Shown here piece after piece: positions 34,901 to 44,039 of a stretch of 64,000 nt of DNA (position 1 is the stretch's first letter; every line of letters begins with the position of its first letter). The position numbers and the translations under genes are program-made. This DNA comes from Acidobacteriota bacterium (GTDB lineage Bacteria > Acidobacteriota > Terriglobia > Acidiferrales > UBA7541). The stretch lies in contig QHYK01000061.1 in NCBI GenBank assembly GCA_003224085.1, forward strand, positions 45,240 to 109,239. Direction: 5' to 3'. Below the pieces are notes generated by a model. The model was given only the letters and a program-made list of their open reading frames with translations. It ran no database searches and had not been told where the DNA came from.

Positions 34901-35516
34901 TGATGATGCCGTTCAAGCGATAGGTGTTTTGCGTGGGACGGTTGCCGTCGATGGTCATCTGCATTCCCAAGCCGCGCGCGTGGGAGCCGACCTGCGTGAC
35001 GGCTTCTTGCGTTCGCACCGAAGCAACGCCCGGCTGAAGGGTGGCGAGCGAGGCCCAGTCTCGCCCGTTCAAAGGCAACTCGCGAACTTCCGAGCCCTCT
35101 ACGACGCCGCTAATCGTGGCGGTCGCGAGCTGGATGGTCGGCGCTTCTTCGCTGACTTGCACCGTTTGCTGCGATTGACCGACGGACATCGTGACGTCCA
35201 AGGCCCGTTGCGCGCCGACGGTAAGCGTGACATTGAGAACTTTTGTGGTGAAGCCGGGAGCGGCGACGGTGACCTGATAGTCCCCAGGAATGAGATTGGT
35301 GACCGTGTACAGCCCGTCGGAATTGCTTTTTGTGGAAGTTACGACATCTGTAGCCACGTTCTTAGCCGAAACTTGGGCGTTCGCAATGACCCCGCCTGTA
35401 GCATCCGTGACCGTGCCGCTAATGGTTGCTCCAACGACCTGCGCCCGGAGCGGTCCATTGAAAATAAAACAAACAGCCAACACCCCGAGAACCAAACGAA
35501 TGAAATGAGATTTCAT
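31953..35516 (-). CDS. Oar-like TonB-dependent receptor with carboxypeptidase-regulatory N-domain
   Basis: The 1187-residue outer-membrane protein has a signal peptide (1-25, ending PLRAQ) and a CarboxypepD_reg-like beta-sandwich (about 28-110: GTVTDATGGVIANAQVSA, then DGLYTVTNLIPGDYQVTVAA). A plug domain follows (about 120-250, with ELPLNGRDWASLATLQPGV and YTAEYGFTSGGVINAITRSG), and then a long barrel ending FALKFTW with the terminal Trp expected of outer-membrane proteins. Such receptors are numerous in Acidobacteria and import or bind large substrates, often glycans. No SusD or transporter is adjacent, so the ligand is unknown. It starts next to the racemase remnant. Confidence 0.9.
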   Translation of the reverse strand: MKSHFIRLVLGVLAVCFIFNGPLRAQVVGATISGTVTDATGGVIANAQVSAKNVATDVVTSTKSNSDGLYTVTNLIPGDYQVTVAAPGFTTKVLNVTLTVGAQRALDVTMSVGQSQQTVQVSEEAPTIQLATATISGVVEGSEVRELPLNGRDWASLATLQPGVASVRTQEAVTQVGSHARGLGMQMTIDGNRPTQNTYRLNGIIINDYSNAGPGSVLGQNLGVDAIQEFSVLTNNYTAEYGFTSGGVINAITRSGTNGFHGSAYEFIRNSALDAKNFFENSPVNLPKAPFRRNQFGGSAGGAIWKDKVFIFGDYEGLRQSKGIPHIGNVLSPEAKNGILGDSKTGAPNAPLPANTICPPGSTLPLAGKSSTCVDSTIAKFFTFYPTPNAGLILPDNAPAGATCDQVTTICNTGKYVFSGAQVVPENYYTARTDVKISAKDSLNGSYYYDHSTFTQPDGLNQVLDQFALGRQGFSVEETHLFGAGLVNTVRGGYNRSYADGQLTPSAINPAAADPSLGMVANLYAPRITVSGLTTFRGGLRGQSVQNYLLQTYQFYDDAVRTFGRHNLKFGGAIILFHLDLFAPFIEDGSATFSDIPSFLQNIVHIAGSPPDVAAIKTHHNRTSVFAGYVQDDWKFRPSLTLNLGLRYEMETIPTETSGLIANMPTIITDPSACVSASNCPSMNKFYFPHNPSNKNFEPRIGFAWDPFHSGKTSVRGGFGIFDALPLPYELVINNAQTSPFHNVITVVNPPQGSFPKIPFPSSFLASAQTWNYVDTNIKRNYIYQYNLSVQRQLTGSLALTVAYAGSRGIHNPFQLDDINTVFPAKSSAGWLFPVVPNSGSSPNDPVVCSQPLAFPPQGVCGNIVGTPTSIVPERLINGNVAAIQTTLWQSMSYYNALQVQVEKRMSHGLQILSSFTWGRTMDTSSGSFAGDNFSADLSPTIPWWDLRIVRGLSDFNVSRNLTIDALWDVPVPKSFGGPAGWVVRGWQLGGIVQASSGVPLWPLDGVEGDPMGQLNSEPIAIPDRVAGCQLTLPSSGRHGALQYINPNCFVNAQAPASLVGQCQPSGFRPPNLNPTPPTPPDPGNPGIPGTCANLLGNLGRNTVIGPRLVNFDFSVVKNSKIPRISENFAVQFRAEFFNVFNHTNFAPPVDNLEALDASGNPVPGFGQIDATQVPNREIQFALKFTW

Positions 35517-35812
35517 TTGCTCCCCCTGTAGATCTCTCGAGCAGCCGAAGCGGCTCGGCCCCGACGCGGTAGACCCGCGGAAGTACGGCCGAAGACGACG
35601 ACATCAGGATCTGTCGTCCTGATGAGCTGCGCCGCCCGAGGCAAGTCTTTCTCCAGCATTCGGATCTCGGCGTCACGATCATCGATCATCTGCTCAAGCA
35701 GGATGCGCGTGGTGCTCACCGTGCTTGCTGCGAGATGCTGATGAAAGTCCGGTTCCATGACCGTATTAGAAGACGGAACTATCAAATCGACACGCAATGA
35801 CGTGGCTGACAA
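35513..35812 (-). pseudogene. Asp/Glu racemase-like (maleate isomerase/AMDase family) N-terminal fragment
   Basis: The frame of 99 codons begins with RVDLIVPSSNTVMEPDFHQH, a typical start of the arylmalonate decarboxylase/maleate isomerase branch of the Asp/Glu racemase superfamily, and reaches PDVVVFGRTSAGLPR. The normal family has a Cys where Arg stands in VFGRTSAG, and about 150 more residues are expected. After about residue 82 the sequence no longer resembles the family. So it is a truncated, probably inactive remnant. Its 3' end overlaps the start of the TonB receptor gene. Confidence 0.6.
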
Positions 35813-35892
35813 TCAATGTTCCCCAAGTTGGTTTAATCGCAGCCCGATTATACACACGCCGTTCGCCCGCGGAATATTCTCGACGGATCGGG

Positions 35893-35927
35893 TAACCGGA
35901 CATCTTCCGTACCAGAAGTTCACTTTC
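35893..35927 (+). repeat. Dispersed repeat R1, left copy
   Basis: About 35 bp, starting TAACCGGACATCTTCCGTAC, matches 37941-37976 with only a few mismatches, in the same orientation. The pair flanks the frameshifted DUF5666 gene. A weaker third relative lies near 54452-54500. Confidence 0.6.
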
Positions 35928-36077
35928 CCACATAAGGGCCAAGCTGTGTGCCTGGAGCGAGGGACATAATCGCGTCGAGGCTCGGCGCGGGCGGAAGAAA
36001 GAAAACATAGCCCACTCCTGACTGGTTACAAGAGAAAGAATGATAGCGCGGTTACTGCGCAGACAAGAAATGCGACG

Positions 36078-37599
36078 CTACTCGGCGACCCCGTCGTTGA
36101 TCTGAGAGCAGTCCATCCGGAGCGTGCCGTTGTCATCAAAAAGCAAACCGCGGAAGCGGAACACACCACCAGGCGCAACCGGTGCGGAAGCAAGCATTTG
36201 TGTATTGCTGTCAACGTAGACGACGATGCTGTTTGTACCGCTCAAAGCGTTAAGGAAGTCGTTCTGAGCGAGTGCCACGTTATACAGCTGGAAGTTTCCA
36301 CTGCCGGAGTCGGCCACGACTGTCCCATCGATCGTCTGGGGCATCAGTGTGATAGTTGTTGCCTGTGAATACGTACCTCCCGTGAACGAAACAGATGACG
36401 CGGTAACGTAGACGTTCTGGCCCAAGGCGAGACTCGAACTATTGAAGCTGGCGACGAAAGGGAGGCTTTGTAAGTTACCGAGCTCCCCGAAGGTCTGGAA
36501 AGTGGAGGTGCTCGCGTACTGGAGCTGCTCGCAACAGCCGATCACGTTGTTGCCAGTCAAGTCCTGCCCTTGCTGTTCGCGCTGGAACACGCCGATGACG
36601 CTGGAAGAATTGAGAATTTGTGCCACTGGACCAGCAAACACGTCCCGGGCGGTCCGGTCCTCAACGTTGATCCGGGTTGCCAGCAACGAACCGTCGGATT
36701 GAATCGTCGCGTCCATATCCACGAACATGCCGGCCGTCAATTCACCGAAAGAGCCAATGCCTTGGAACGCTGTGCTACTGTTTGCTCGGATCGTCAGAGT
36801 CATGCCATCGGGCATTGACAGGGCGATAGAGCCGCCGGAGGCATCAAGCGAAACCACCATGCCCTCGATGCCGTTTTCTTTGCCATTTTGATCGTTGGTC
36901 GGATTGGATGAAATTGGAACGGCGGTGAGGTTGAAGACCGGTGAAATTGTGTAGGTGGGGAATTGCCCCGTTCCTGTCAGGGTATAAGATTGGGACACCT
37001 GTAGATCAAACAAGAGGCCCATGGCGGTGCCAGCTACGGTGATAGGAACCGAAAGCTTAACCGTAGTATTTCCTGTGCCCTGTCCACAGAGGCCCTGAGC
37101 ATAAGTGGAGCTAAAAAGTCCACCTGTGGACGAATCCAAAGCAGGACCGCCAGTAAAGTCGCAGTATCCAACTGTAAGATTCGCCGAGGTGTAGAGGCCC
37201 TGAGGGATACTGACAGTTGTCACAGGTCCGGAAGCTCCATCCAAAATATATGAAGTCGACAAAGTTATCCGAATTGTTAAAGAGACTAATCTGAGCGCCG
37301 GACTGGCTAGTCAGGGTAATGTTGTTGATGACCATGGCAAACTTGGACAGCCGGTCGTTGGCAGTGCTGGTCAAGAGAACGACGACATTTGTGGGAGATG
37401 GTGGTGGATTCATTTTTAGAATGCCGGCGGAACCACAGCCAGTCAAAAGGACGACAGACAGGGCAACAGTTGGGAGCAGCGGCATGCACGAGGAACGCAA
37501 GCGACATTTGTGTTGAAGAAATGGCGTCGCCACCTTGAGGTAACGAGGAAGCCGCTTCGAAACGGACGTAGAAGAAATTTCGAAGAAGGTACTGGACAT
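36078..37599 (-). pseudogene. DUF5666/DUF4382-like lipoprotein gene, frameshifted
   Basis: The N-terminal frame (from about 37599) has a lipoprotein signal (LSVVLLTGCGSAG) and the segment TNVVVLLTSTANDRLSKFAM, typical of DUF4382-type secreted proteins. The frame then breaks near 37257, and the other frame continues ILDGASGPVTTVSIPQGLYT, then DUF5666 beta repeats such as EGMVVSLDASGGSIALSMPD and RINVEDRTARDVFAGPVAQI to residue 394. Joined, it would be about 500 residues. One base change of frame is all that separates the halves, so this could be a sequencing error or a recent pseudogene. The gene is flanked by repeat R1 on both sides. Confidence 0.65.
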
Positions 37600-38147
37600 A
37601 GAACCCACCTTCTCGAGCCTGCCCTCCAATAGCAGGCAATGGGTCAAGCGGCAATCGGGTAAAGGCTATAATGCGGAAGCTGGGAAAATCCCTAAGTCGG
37701 CTGGTGGCGGTAGACCAAGGCCCCTTTGCCAGAGTGTGAGGCGAGGTAGCTAGCCGGAGAGTTTCAGAGGCGGCGGGAGATGTGGGGCAAGTCGAACCAG
37801 ATTCTGATGCCGCAGAAGGGGGGGAACCTTCGAGACAGATGTGCGTAGTGGCACCAGCGCGAACACAACGTTGAAGCGTGATACTATGATTGTGCTTTGG
37901 TCGAAAGTACGGCGGCTAACTCCCGATAGAGTAAGTCGCCTAACCAGACATCTTCCGTACCAGGACTTCACTTTTCCGATTACCAGGGTATACGTCCAAG
38001 TGGCGCTTGCTGTTAGATGCTAAGCTTTCCCGAACTCCGTTTGTTGACATCGATGAGCAGTTTGTCTGTGATTCTGACCGCCGGACCGCTGGGTAAATTG
38101 GTTCATTAATTCAGGTAGCACTCAGGTTGCACCGCAAAGCAGGGCTG
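37600..38147. other. Intergenic region with R1 right copy
   Basis: About 550 bp between two minus-strand genes. Apart from the R1 repeat at 37941-37976 it holds only short frames. It should contain the promoter of the DUF5666-like gene. No operator was recognised. Confidence 0.4.
37941..37976 (+). repeat. Dispersed repeat R1, right copy
   Basis: Starts TAACCAGACATCTTCCGTAC and runs to CTTTTCC. It differs from the left copy (35893-35927) at only a few positions and has the same orientation, 2.05 kb away. Confidence 0.6.
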
Positions 38148-40634
38148 TCACTCCTCGCGAAGAGCCGCGGTCGGGTCGAGGCTTGCCGCCCGCCAGGCGG
38201 GTAGCCAAGACGCCATGGCACCGATCAGAAAGAACACCACCGCCATCGTGACAAAAGGTGCGGGATCGGTGGCCTTAATACCGACGAGCATCGAAACCAT
38301 CTCGCGGGTGAGGGCGAAGGCCGTAAACAAACCTACGATGACGCCGATCCCTGTGAGGCGAAGTCCCTGCCCTACGATGAGCTGGAAGATTTGGCTAGGC
38401 CCAGCTCCGAGAGTCATTCGAATTCCGATTTCCGCAGTGCGCTGCCGCACGACGGTCGCAAGCACGCCGTAGAGTCCAACGCCCGCGAGCAATGCCGCGA
38501 TTACCGCGAACGATGCGATGAGGACTAACGAGAATCGCGTGCCGGCTTGTGCTTTTTCGATGACAGCGTCCATGGGCCGCATGTCGGTGATCAAGAGGTG
38601 TCGGTCGAATGCTTTGATGGCAACACGCACGTCGTTCGCGTATCGCGCTGGATCAGTGCCGGTTCGGAGGGCCCAGTGATCGGTGGCGCCGGAACCGATG
38701 TATGCGTCGGCAAAGTAAACCTGCTCGCGTCCGGGCTCGCTCAACGATACGCCGCGCTCGTGCGCGACGACGCCGATGATATCGACCCATACTGGTTCGG
38801 GCGTTTGAATACGGATAAGGATACGCTTGCCTACGGCCGATTTACCAGGATACGCACGGTCAGCCAGAATTTTATCGACGACGGCATACGTGCGGCCCGG
38901 TTGGTTGTCATCGTCGGTGAAGGTGCGGCCTTCGATCAGAGACGTCTGCATGGTTTCGAAGTACCCGGGAAGCACGATGAGAGGATCGACGGCCTTATAT
39001 TTACTCGCGTCTGATAGTGCTTCTTCGGTGCCCCAGCGAATCGGGCTGTAGCCACCTGTGAGCGGAAATGGATTTGAAGCGGTGACGCTTTGAACGCCGG
39101 GGATGGCGCGGAGGCGATCTTCGAGCTGGCGAGTAGCGACGGCTCGTTCTTCCGGCTTCTGGAGAAATCGATCAGACTGAACTTGAAACGTGAGGAGGCC
39201 GTGAGGACTAAAGCCGGGATCGATGCGCTGCAATTCGAGAAAGCTGCGGACCATAAGCCCCGAGCCGATGAGGAGTACATAAGCGAGAGCAACTTCGAGG
39301 CCGACGACGATCTTACGCGAGAGCCCGCCGCTGGCGAGGCCTTCGCTGCGGCTGGTGCCACGCAGAACGAGCATGACATCCGGACGGGCGGCGCGCCACG
39401 CCGGGGCTAGGCCAAAGATTGCAGCGGCGGCGAGGCTCGAGACGATAGTGAAAATCAGCACGGCTAAATCAATGCGAATCGTATCGAGGCGCGGAAGATA
39501 TGCAGGAGCGACGGCAAGGAGTTCGTGAATTCCGAGCCAGGTGATGCCGAGGCCGCCCAGCGCGCCGATGGCCGCGAGGAGCAAGGCTTCGGAGAGTATC
39601 TGCCGTGCGAGATCCCAGGGGCGGGCGCCAATGGCGGAACGGATGGCGAGTTCGCGCTGGCGCAAAGAACTGCGCACCAGCAAAAGATTGGCCACGTTGG
39701 CGCACGCAATGAGCAAAAGAAAAATAACGGCGCCCATCAAAGCGAGAATTGCGGGGCGGACTTCGGAGACGAGATGCTGGCGCATGGGTTCGACGCGGAT
39801 GGCGTAGCCCGCGGTGTTTTCGATATTGAAATGCTTGCGCGCTTCTGCAGCGACCTGATCGGCGGCAGCTTGGGCCCGCGCGATGGTGACGCCCGGCTGC
39901 AATCTGCCGATCACGCGCATCGAAACTGAATTTCGTTGCTCAGCGTTGTAGCCGAGGCGATTGGCCACCCAGATATCTGGTGCGGCTTCCAAATCCGCAG
40001 AGGGTGGAAAGTATATTTGAAAATGCGGCTTGAGGACTCCGACGATTCGCGGACTGAAGGGCTTTCCATTATTTAGGGATCTTCCGAGCACATCGGGATT
40101 CGAACCGAAGCGGCGCTGGAAGTATTCGTAGCTAATGACGGCAATCAGGGGCAGGCGCTGCGGGGGCGTCGCCAATTGGGTGCCTGGAGCGGGCGGGGGC
40201 GGTTGCGGCTGGCCATCGTCGTCGGAGAAATCGCGGCCGATGACGATATTCGCGCCAACGAGCTGGAAGTAGTTCGTAGTAACGAAGCCCATGTTGACGC
40301 GTTCCGGCGTACCGTCGTCGCTCGTCAACGTGAAGGGAAACGTGAAGACTCCAGCGAGGCCCTGAAATTCGTTCTTGGTCGCTTCGCGCAAGTCGATGAA
40401 GTTTGCGTTGGAAAAGGGGAAGTCCTTGACGCCGCGATTGCGCATGTCGGTGGGGATGATGACGAGTTGATCGGGGTTTTTATACGGAAGCGGGCGCAAC
40501 AGGACGGCATTGGTGACGCTGAAGATGGCAGTGCTCGCGCCGACGCCCAAGGCAATGGTTAAGGCGGCAGTGAGTGCGAAGACAGGACTTTTCCGGAGCG
40601 TTCGGCCGGCGAACGCCAGATCTCGCAACGGCAT
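38148..40634 (-). CDS. Orphan MacB/FtsX-type ABC permease (ADOP), copy 1
   Basis: The 828-residue protein has the duplicated permease layout of acidobacterial duplicated orphan permeases. An N-terminal membrane helix (VFALTAALTIALGVGASTAI, about 17-36) is followed by a MacB-type periplasmic core. An FtsX domain with four helices is near 290-430, with the segment ANVANLLLVRSSLRQRELAI, and a second core plus FtsX domain occupies the end, with TAEIGIRMTLGAGPSQIF near 757-774. There is no ATPase gene beside it, which is normal for this class. It faces copy 2 across a 500-bp divergent region. Roles in lipoprotein or peptide handling are only suggested in the family. Confidence 0.88.
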   Translation of the reverse strand: MPLRDLAFAGRTLRKSPVFALTAALTIALGVGASTAIFSVTNAVLLRPLPYKNPDQLVIIPTDMRNRGVKDFPFSNANFIDLREATKNEFQGLAGVFTFPFTLTSDDGTPERVNMGFVTTNYFQLVGANIVIGRDFSDDDGQPQPPPPAPGTQLATPPQRLPLIAVISYEYFQRRFGSNPDVLGRSLNNGKPFSPRIVGVLKPHFQIYFPPSADLEAAPDIWVANRLGYNAEQRNSVSMRVIGRLQPGVTIARAQAAADQVAAEARKHFNIENTAGYAIRVEPMRQHLVSEVRPAILALMGAVIFLLLIACANVANLLLVRSSLRQRELAIRSAIGARPWDLARQILSEALLLAAIGALGGLGITWLGIHELLAVAPAYLPRLDTIRIDLAVLIFTIVSSLAAAAIFGLAPAWRAARPDVMLVLRGTSRSEGLASGGLSRKIVVGLEVALAYVLLIGSGLMVRSFLELQRIDPGFSPHGLLTFQVQSDRFLQKPEERAVATRQLEDRLRAIPGVQSVTASNPFPLTGGYSPIRWGTEEALSDASKYKAVDPLIVLPGYFETMQTSLIEGRTFTDDDNQPGRTYAVVDKILADRAYPGKSAVGKRILIRIQTPEPVWVDIIGVVAHERGVSLSEPGREQVYFADAYIGSGATDHWALRTGTDPARYANDVRVAIKAFDRHLLITDMRPMDAVIEKAQAGTRFSLVLIASFAVIAALLAGVGLYGVLATVVRQRTAEIGIRMTLGAGPSQIFQLIVGQGLRLTGIGVIVGLFTAFALTREMVSMLVGIKATDPAPFVTMAVVFFLIGAMASWLPAWRAASLDPTAALREE

Positions 40635-40824
40635 CCTTCCACCTCATTCACGAGCAGATGTCGCGCTGAGAATACTACCTTCGTTGTCCCCAATCGGCTT
40701 TGAGTTTCTTCGGAAACGCCTTTTGTCCGGATGTGGCAATAGCTATCTGGCGCGGACGCGTTCTCGTGACCGCTCGCGAACCGGGTCCCACCCTAGGAAG
40801 TCGCGGCGGGCGCAACTCATTTCA

Positions 40825-40946
40825 CTTGGATGTATAGTCGCGTTCGCGGACAAGTGGCCGATGCAACGGTTTCAAGCCGAGCATCGGTTGCCGTGCTTTT
40901 CTCCTCCGGAACTTCAATTCTCCGTGATCGCTGTTATACATCCAAG
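40825..40946. repeat. 12-bp perfect inverted repeat, spacing 98 bp
   Basis: CTTGGATGTATA at 40825-40836 and its exact reverse complement TATACATCCAAG at 40935-40946, between the two orphan permease genes. The left arm is also the start of the 30-bp direct repeat to 43843. Confidence 0.7.
40827..40856 (+). repeat. Direct repeat R2, left copy (30 bp)
   Basis: TGGATGTATAGTCGCGTTCG and the following 10 bases match 43843-43872 at 27 of 30 positions, same orientation. The copies flank the second permease gene. Confidence 0.65.
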
Positions 40947-41140
40947 CGGATTACTTCCGAGTGATCCAGGGGCGATCCCGAGAGGCGCCCACCAACGGCC
41001 CGCAGACTCCTCGCAAGACGGGAGTAAGACCTAGCGGATACGGTGGATACGGGGTATAGAATCAGGAGAAGAGTACGGCAGGGTTGCTGTGTCGTGGCGC
41101 GGACTTCTCGCACTCCGCGGCGCTGGCTTGGAGCCAAGTG

Positions 41141-43555
41141 ATGCTGAACATCCGGAGATCGCTGCGATCGCTTGCTTCGCGGCCCGTTTTCCCGGCTGTG
41201 GCCGTTGCAACGCTGGCCCTGGGCCTCGGGGTCAACGCCGCGATCTTCAGCCTAACACGCGAAGTCCTGCTCCGACCGCTGCCCTACCGCGATGCTGATC
41301 GGCTCGTGCGGGTGTTTGAGGTCAGCCGGGCGCTGGGGGTGGCGTCCGCGCCGATCGCGCCGGTCAACTACATCGCGTGGCGCGACCTCGTGGACGCGTT
41401 TGAGCAGACCGCCGTTTTCCGCCGCGTCGCCTTCAACGTGTCGCTGAGAAAGAGCGCGGTGCAGGTGGAGGGATTCCAGATCGCACCCGCATTCTTTCCA
41501 ATGCTCGGCATCGAACCGGCCCTCGGCCGCGGGTTCACCAACGAGGACGCCCAGCCGGGTCGCGACGCAGTCGTCCTGCTGAGCAACGGCTTCTGGCGTC
41601 GTCAATTCGCCGCCGATCCTGCCATCGTCGGCAATTCAATCGACGTTGATGGAATACCGTGCACGGTCGTCGGCGTCCTGCCATCAACCTTCAGAATCTT
41701 CCGCGTCCTCAATCGTGAAGTCGATCTTTTCCGGCCGTTCGTTCTCGACGCAACCGACCGCGAACAGTCGATAAATGTTTACGCCAAACTGAAGCCGGGT
41801 GTGCCGCTGAACACCGCGCGTGCGCAGATAACGACGGCGTATTCCTCGCTGCCGATTTCCGATCACGTGTGGACGGCCGACGTGGCGCTGTTGTCGACGA
41901 GCTTCGCAGCCAACTCACGGCCTATTCTGGTGGTGCTCGAATGGGCAGCCGCGCTCGTGCTGCTCATCGCGTGCGCCAACATCGCCAACTTGCTCCTGGC
42001 CGTCTCCGCCGGACGACGGAAGGAGCTTGCCATCCGGCAGGCCCTCGGAGCGAGCCGCTGGCAGATCGCCCGGGACTTAGCGGGCGAGACGCTGATCCTG
42101 ACGGTTGCGGGCGGCGCGCTCGCGATCCTGCTCGCAACGTGGATCGTCGCAGCATTGAACACCGCCGTAAGCTTTCAGGACATCAATCGCCTCCAGCCGT
42201 TTCGTGTCGACGCCTGGGTGCTAGCGTTCACGGGCGGGCTGACGCTCGCCGTCACGATGGTCTTCGGCGTGTTGCCTGCTCACGTTGCGGCCGACGGCAA
42301 TGTCGTCGACGATCTGAAAGATTCGACCCACGGCGTAACGGCTGGCATGCCGAACCGCGGACTGCGTCACGCGCTCATTGTCGGAGAGGTGGCGCTGTCG
42401 ATCGTGCTCACGGCATCGGCGCTGGCGCTCACGCGAAGCGCTCTGGGCCTTCACGGCCTCGCGCGAGGCGTGACAGTTGACGGCGTGATGACCGCGCAGG
42501 TGGCATTGAACGATCCGCGGTACGCCGACACTGAACGACTGGTCCGCGTCGCCGCCTCCATGCTCGAACGGCTCAGCACATCGCCGGGCATCGACGCAGC
42601 GGCACTCGTCAACTATCCACCTCTCTCGGTGATTCGGGTGGGCGTACCAATCACCATCGAGGGACAGGCCCCACCGCCAGGCCAACTGTGGATCGCGCGG
42701 TACTGGGTTATTGCGCCGGGTTATTTTCGCACAGCCGGGATTCCGCTGTTCGTCGGTCGTGATTTCACTTCGACCGACGACCGGACGCGGGGCGGGGTCG
42801 CTATTGTCAGCGAGACCTTCGCGCGGCGCTTCTGGAACACCACCGACGTTGTCGGGAAGCGTCTGCGGCCGGTATTCCCCAAGAGCCACGCGTTCTGGAT
42901 TCCACGCGCCAATGGCGAGATGCTCACGATCGTCGGGGTCGGCGGCGACGTGCGTGAGGATGGATTGCCTGACGCTGCCGGCCTGCCCCAGCTCTATCTT
43001 CCATACGCGCAGAACCCGACGAGCACCTTGACACTCATGGCGCGCGTGAGCGGCCGTTCCGCCGAGACAGCTACGCGGGCGATTCGGGACGCTGTGCACG
43101 CCGCCGATCCGGAGTCAGCGGTGAGCTACGAGAAAACCTTCGACGACGTAATCCAGGAGACCTTCGCGCGTCCACGCGAACTAGCGTGGCTCGTCGGCGT
43201 CTTCGCCGTGCTCGCGCTCGTCCTTTCGGCCGTCGGGGTGTACGGCGTGATGGCGTATCTAACAACCACACGGACGCGCGAGATCGGAATTCGCATCGCG
43301 CTCGGCGCTACGCCCTTCGACATCATGTCACTCATCGTCTACCACGCGATGGTGCTGACGGCTGTCGGCGTTGCGATCGGTATCGTCCTCGCGCCGATGG
43401 CGCTGCGGCTAACGAGCGGCCTGCTGTTCGGCGTGGGTCCCTTCGATCCGCTGACGCTTCTGACGGTCGCTGCGCTACTCGCTGGAGTGTCGCTCGTCGC
43501 GTCGATGATCCCGGCAGTTCGCGCGGCGCGTCTTGCATCACTCTCGTTTCGTTGA
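41141..43555 (+). CDS. Orphan MacB/FtsX-type ABC permease (ADOP), copy 2
   Basis: From ATG 41141 the product is 804 residues; upstream in-frame codons look non-coding. It has the same two-core, two-FtsX layout: PAVAVATLALGLGVNAAIFS (first helix), VLLRPLPYRDADRLVRVFE, the membrane block around ACANIANLLLAVSAGRRKEL, and the second block RTREIGIRIALGATPFDIMS. The C-terminal LVASMIPAVRAARL is typical. Unlike copy 1 it lacks the final TAALREE-type tail, ending AARLASLSFR. The codon use is more GC-rich at third positions than in the neighbours, which may hint at separate acquisition. It is flanked by repeats. Confidence 0.88.
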   Translation: MLNIRRSLRSLASRPVFPAVAVATLALGLGVNAAIFSLTREVLLRPLPYRDADRLVRVFEVSRALGVASAPIAPVNYIAWRDLVDAFEQTAVFRRVAFNVSLRKSAVQVEGFQIAPAFFPMLGIEPALGRGFTNEDAQPGRDAVVLLSNGFWRRQFAADPAIVGNSIDVDGIPCTVVGVLPSTFRIFRVLNREVDLFRPFVLDATDREQSINVYAKLKPGVPLNTARAQITTAYSSLPISDHVWTADVALLSTSFAANSRPILVVLEWAAALVLLIACANIANLLLAVSAGRRKELAIRQALGASRWQIARDLAGETLILTVAGGALAILLATWIVAALNTAVSFQDINRLQPFRVDAWVLAFTGGLTLAVTMVFGVLPAHVAADGNVVDDLKDSTHGVTAGMPNRGLRHALIVGEVALSIVLTASALALTRSALGLHGLARGVTVDGVMTAQVALNDPRYADTERLVRVAASMLERLSTSPGIDAAALVNYPPLSVIRVGVPITIEGQAPPPGQLWIARYWVIAPGYFRTAGIPLFVGRDFTSTDDRTRGGVAIVSETFARRFWNTTDVVGKRLRPVFPKSHAFWIPRANGEMLTIVGVGGDVREDGLPDAAGLPQLYLPYAQNPTSTLTLMARVSGRSAETATRAIRDAVHAADPESAVSYEKTFDDVIQETFARPRELAWLVGVFAVLALVLSAVGVYGVMAYLTTTRTREIGIRIALGATPFDIMSLIVYHAMVLTAVGVAIGIVLAPMALRLTSGLLFGVGPFDPLTLLTVAALLAGVSLVASMIPAVRAARLASLSFR

Positions 43556-44039
43556 AGGTGTATGAGCCCGGTGGCGGCGGGCTGCGACCAACAGCTTGGC
43601 ACGGCCTGGGCTGTGGCCGTAGACGTGACGGCCAAAACAACTGGCGAGCCCTCTTAACCAGTCAACGAGCGTAAAACACAGCAAGCTTTCAGCAAATCAG
43701 GCTGTTCCAGTTGCTTAAAGTACAGACTAGGACTGTGCACATAAAAGTGGCCGCACGTGGCATTTCGATCTGAACGACCACGCGATAGCTCCCGAATCGG
43801 CCACTCGGAAGTTATCCTTGGACTCAATTTCCAGTGGTCTTCTGGACGTATAGTGGCGTTCGCGGAGAAGTGCTGGCCTGTACCCTACATGGACGCGTCT
43901 ATTGGTTCTTACTCTGTCGCGCGGCCCCGGAGTTTGTCATAGCAGTGCGAGTTGTTCACGGCGTGCCGATGATATGGTCAGATCGTGGAAATCGACAGAC
44001 CAATCAGAAAATGGTCTGGCTGGGAGTGATAACTGGATT
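43556..44039. other. Intergenic region with repeats shared with 40825-40963
   Basis: About 480 bp. It holds the R2 right copy (43843-43872) and, at 43802-43822, CACTCGGAAGTTATCCTTGG, which is the reverse complement (with a 2-base gap and one mismatch) of 40941-40963. No gene is recognised. The sequence just before 44040 is the end of the broken integrase. Confidence 0.45.
43843..43872 (+). repeat. Direct repeat R2, right copy (30 bp)
   Basis: TGGACGTATAGTGGCGTTCG and the next 10 bases match 40827-40856 at 27 of 30 positions. Confidence 0.65.

Larger units (their letters stand above)
40635..41140. other. Divergent region between the two orphan permeases
   Basis: About 500 bp with promoter activity expected in both directions. 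It carries the inverted repeat pair CTTGGATGTATA (40825-40836) and TATACATCCAAG (40935-40946), and a 30-bp block (40827-40856) repeated near 43843. No coding frame is convincing. These motifs may be operators for a PadR-type or similar regulator, which is common near ADOP genes but is not encoded here. Confidence 0.5.
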
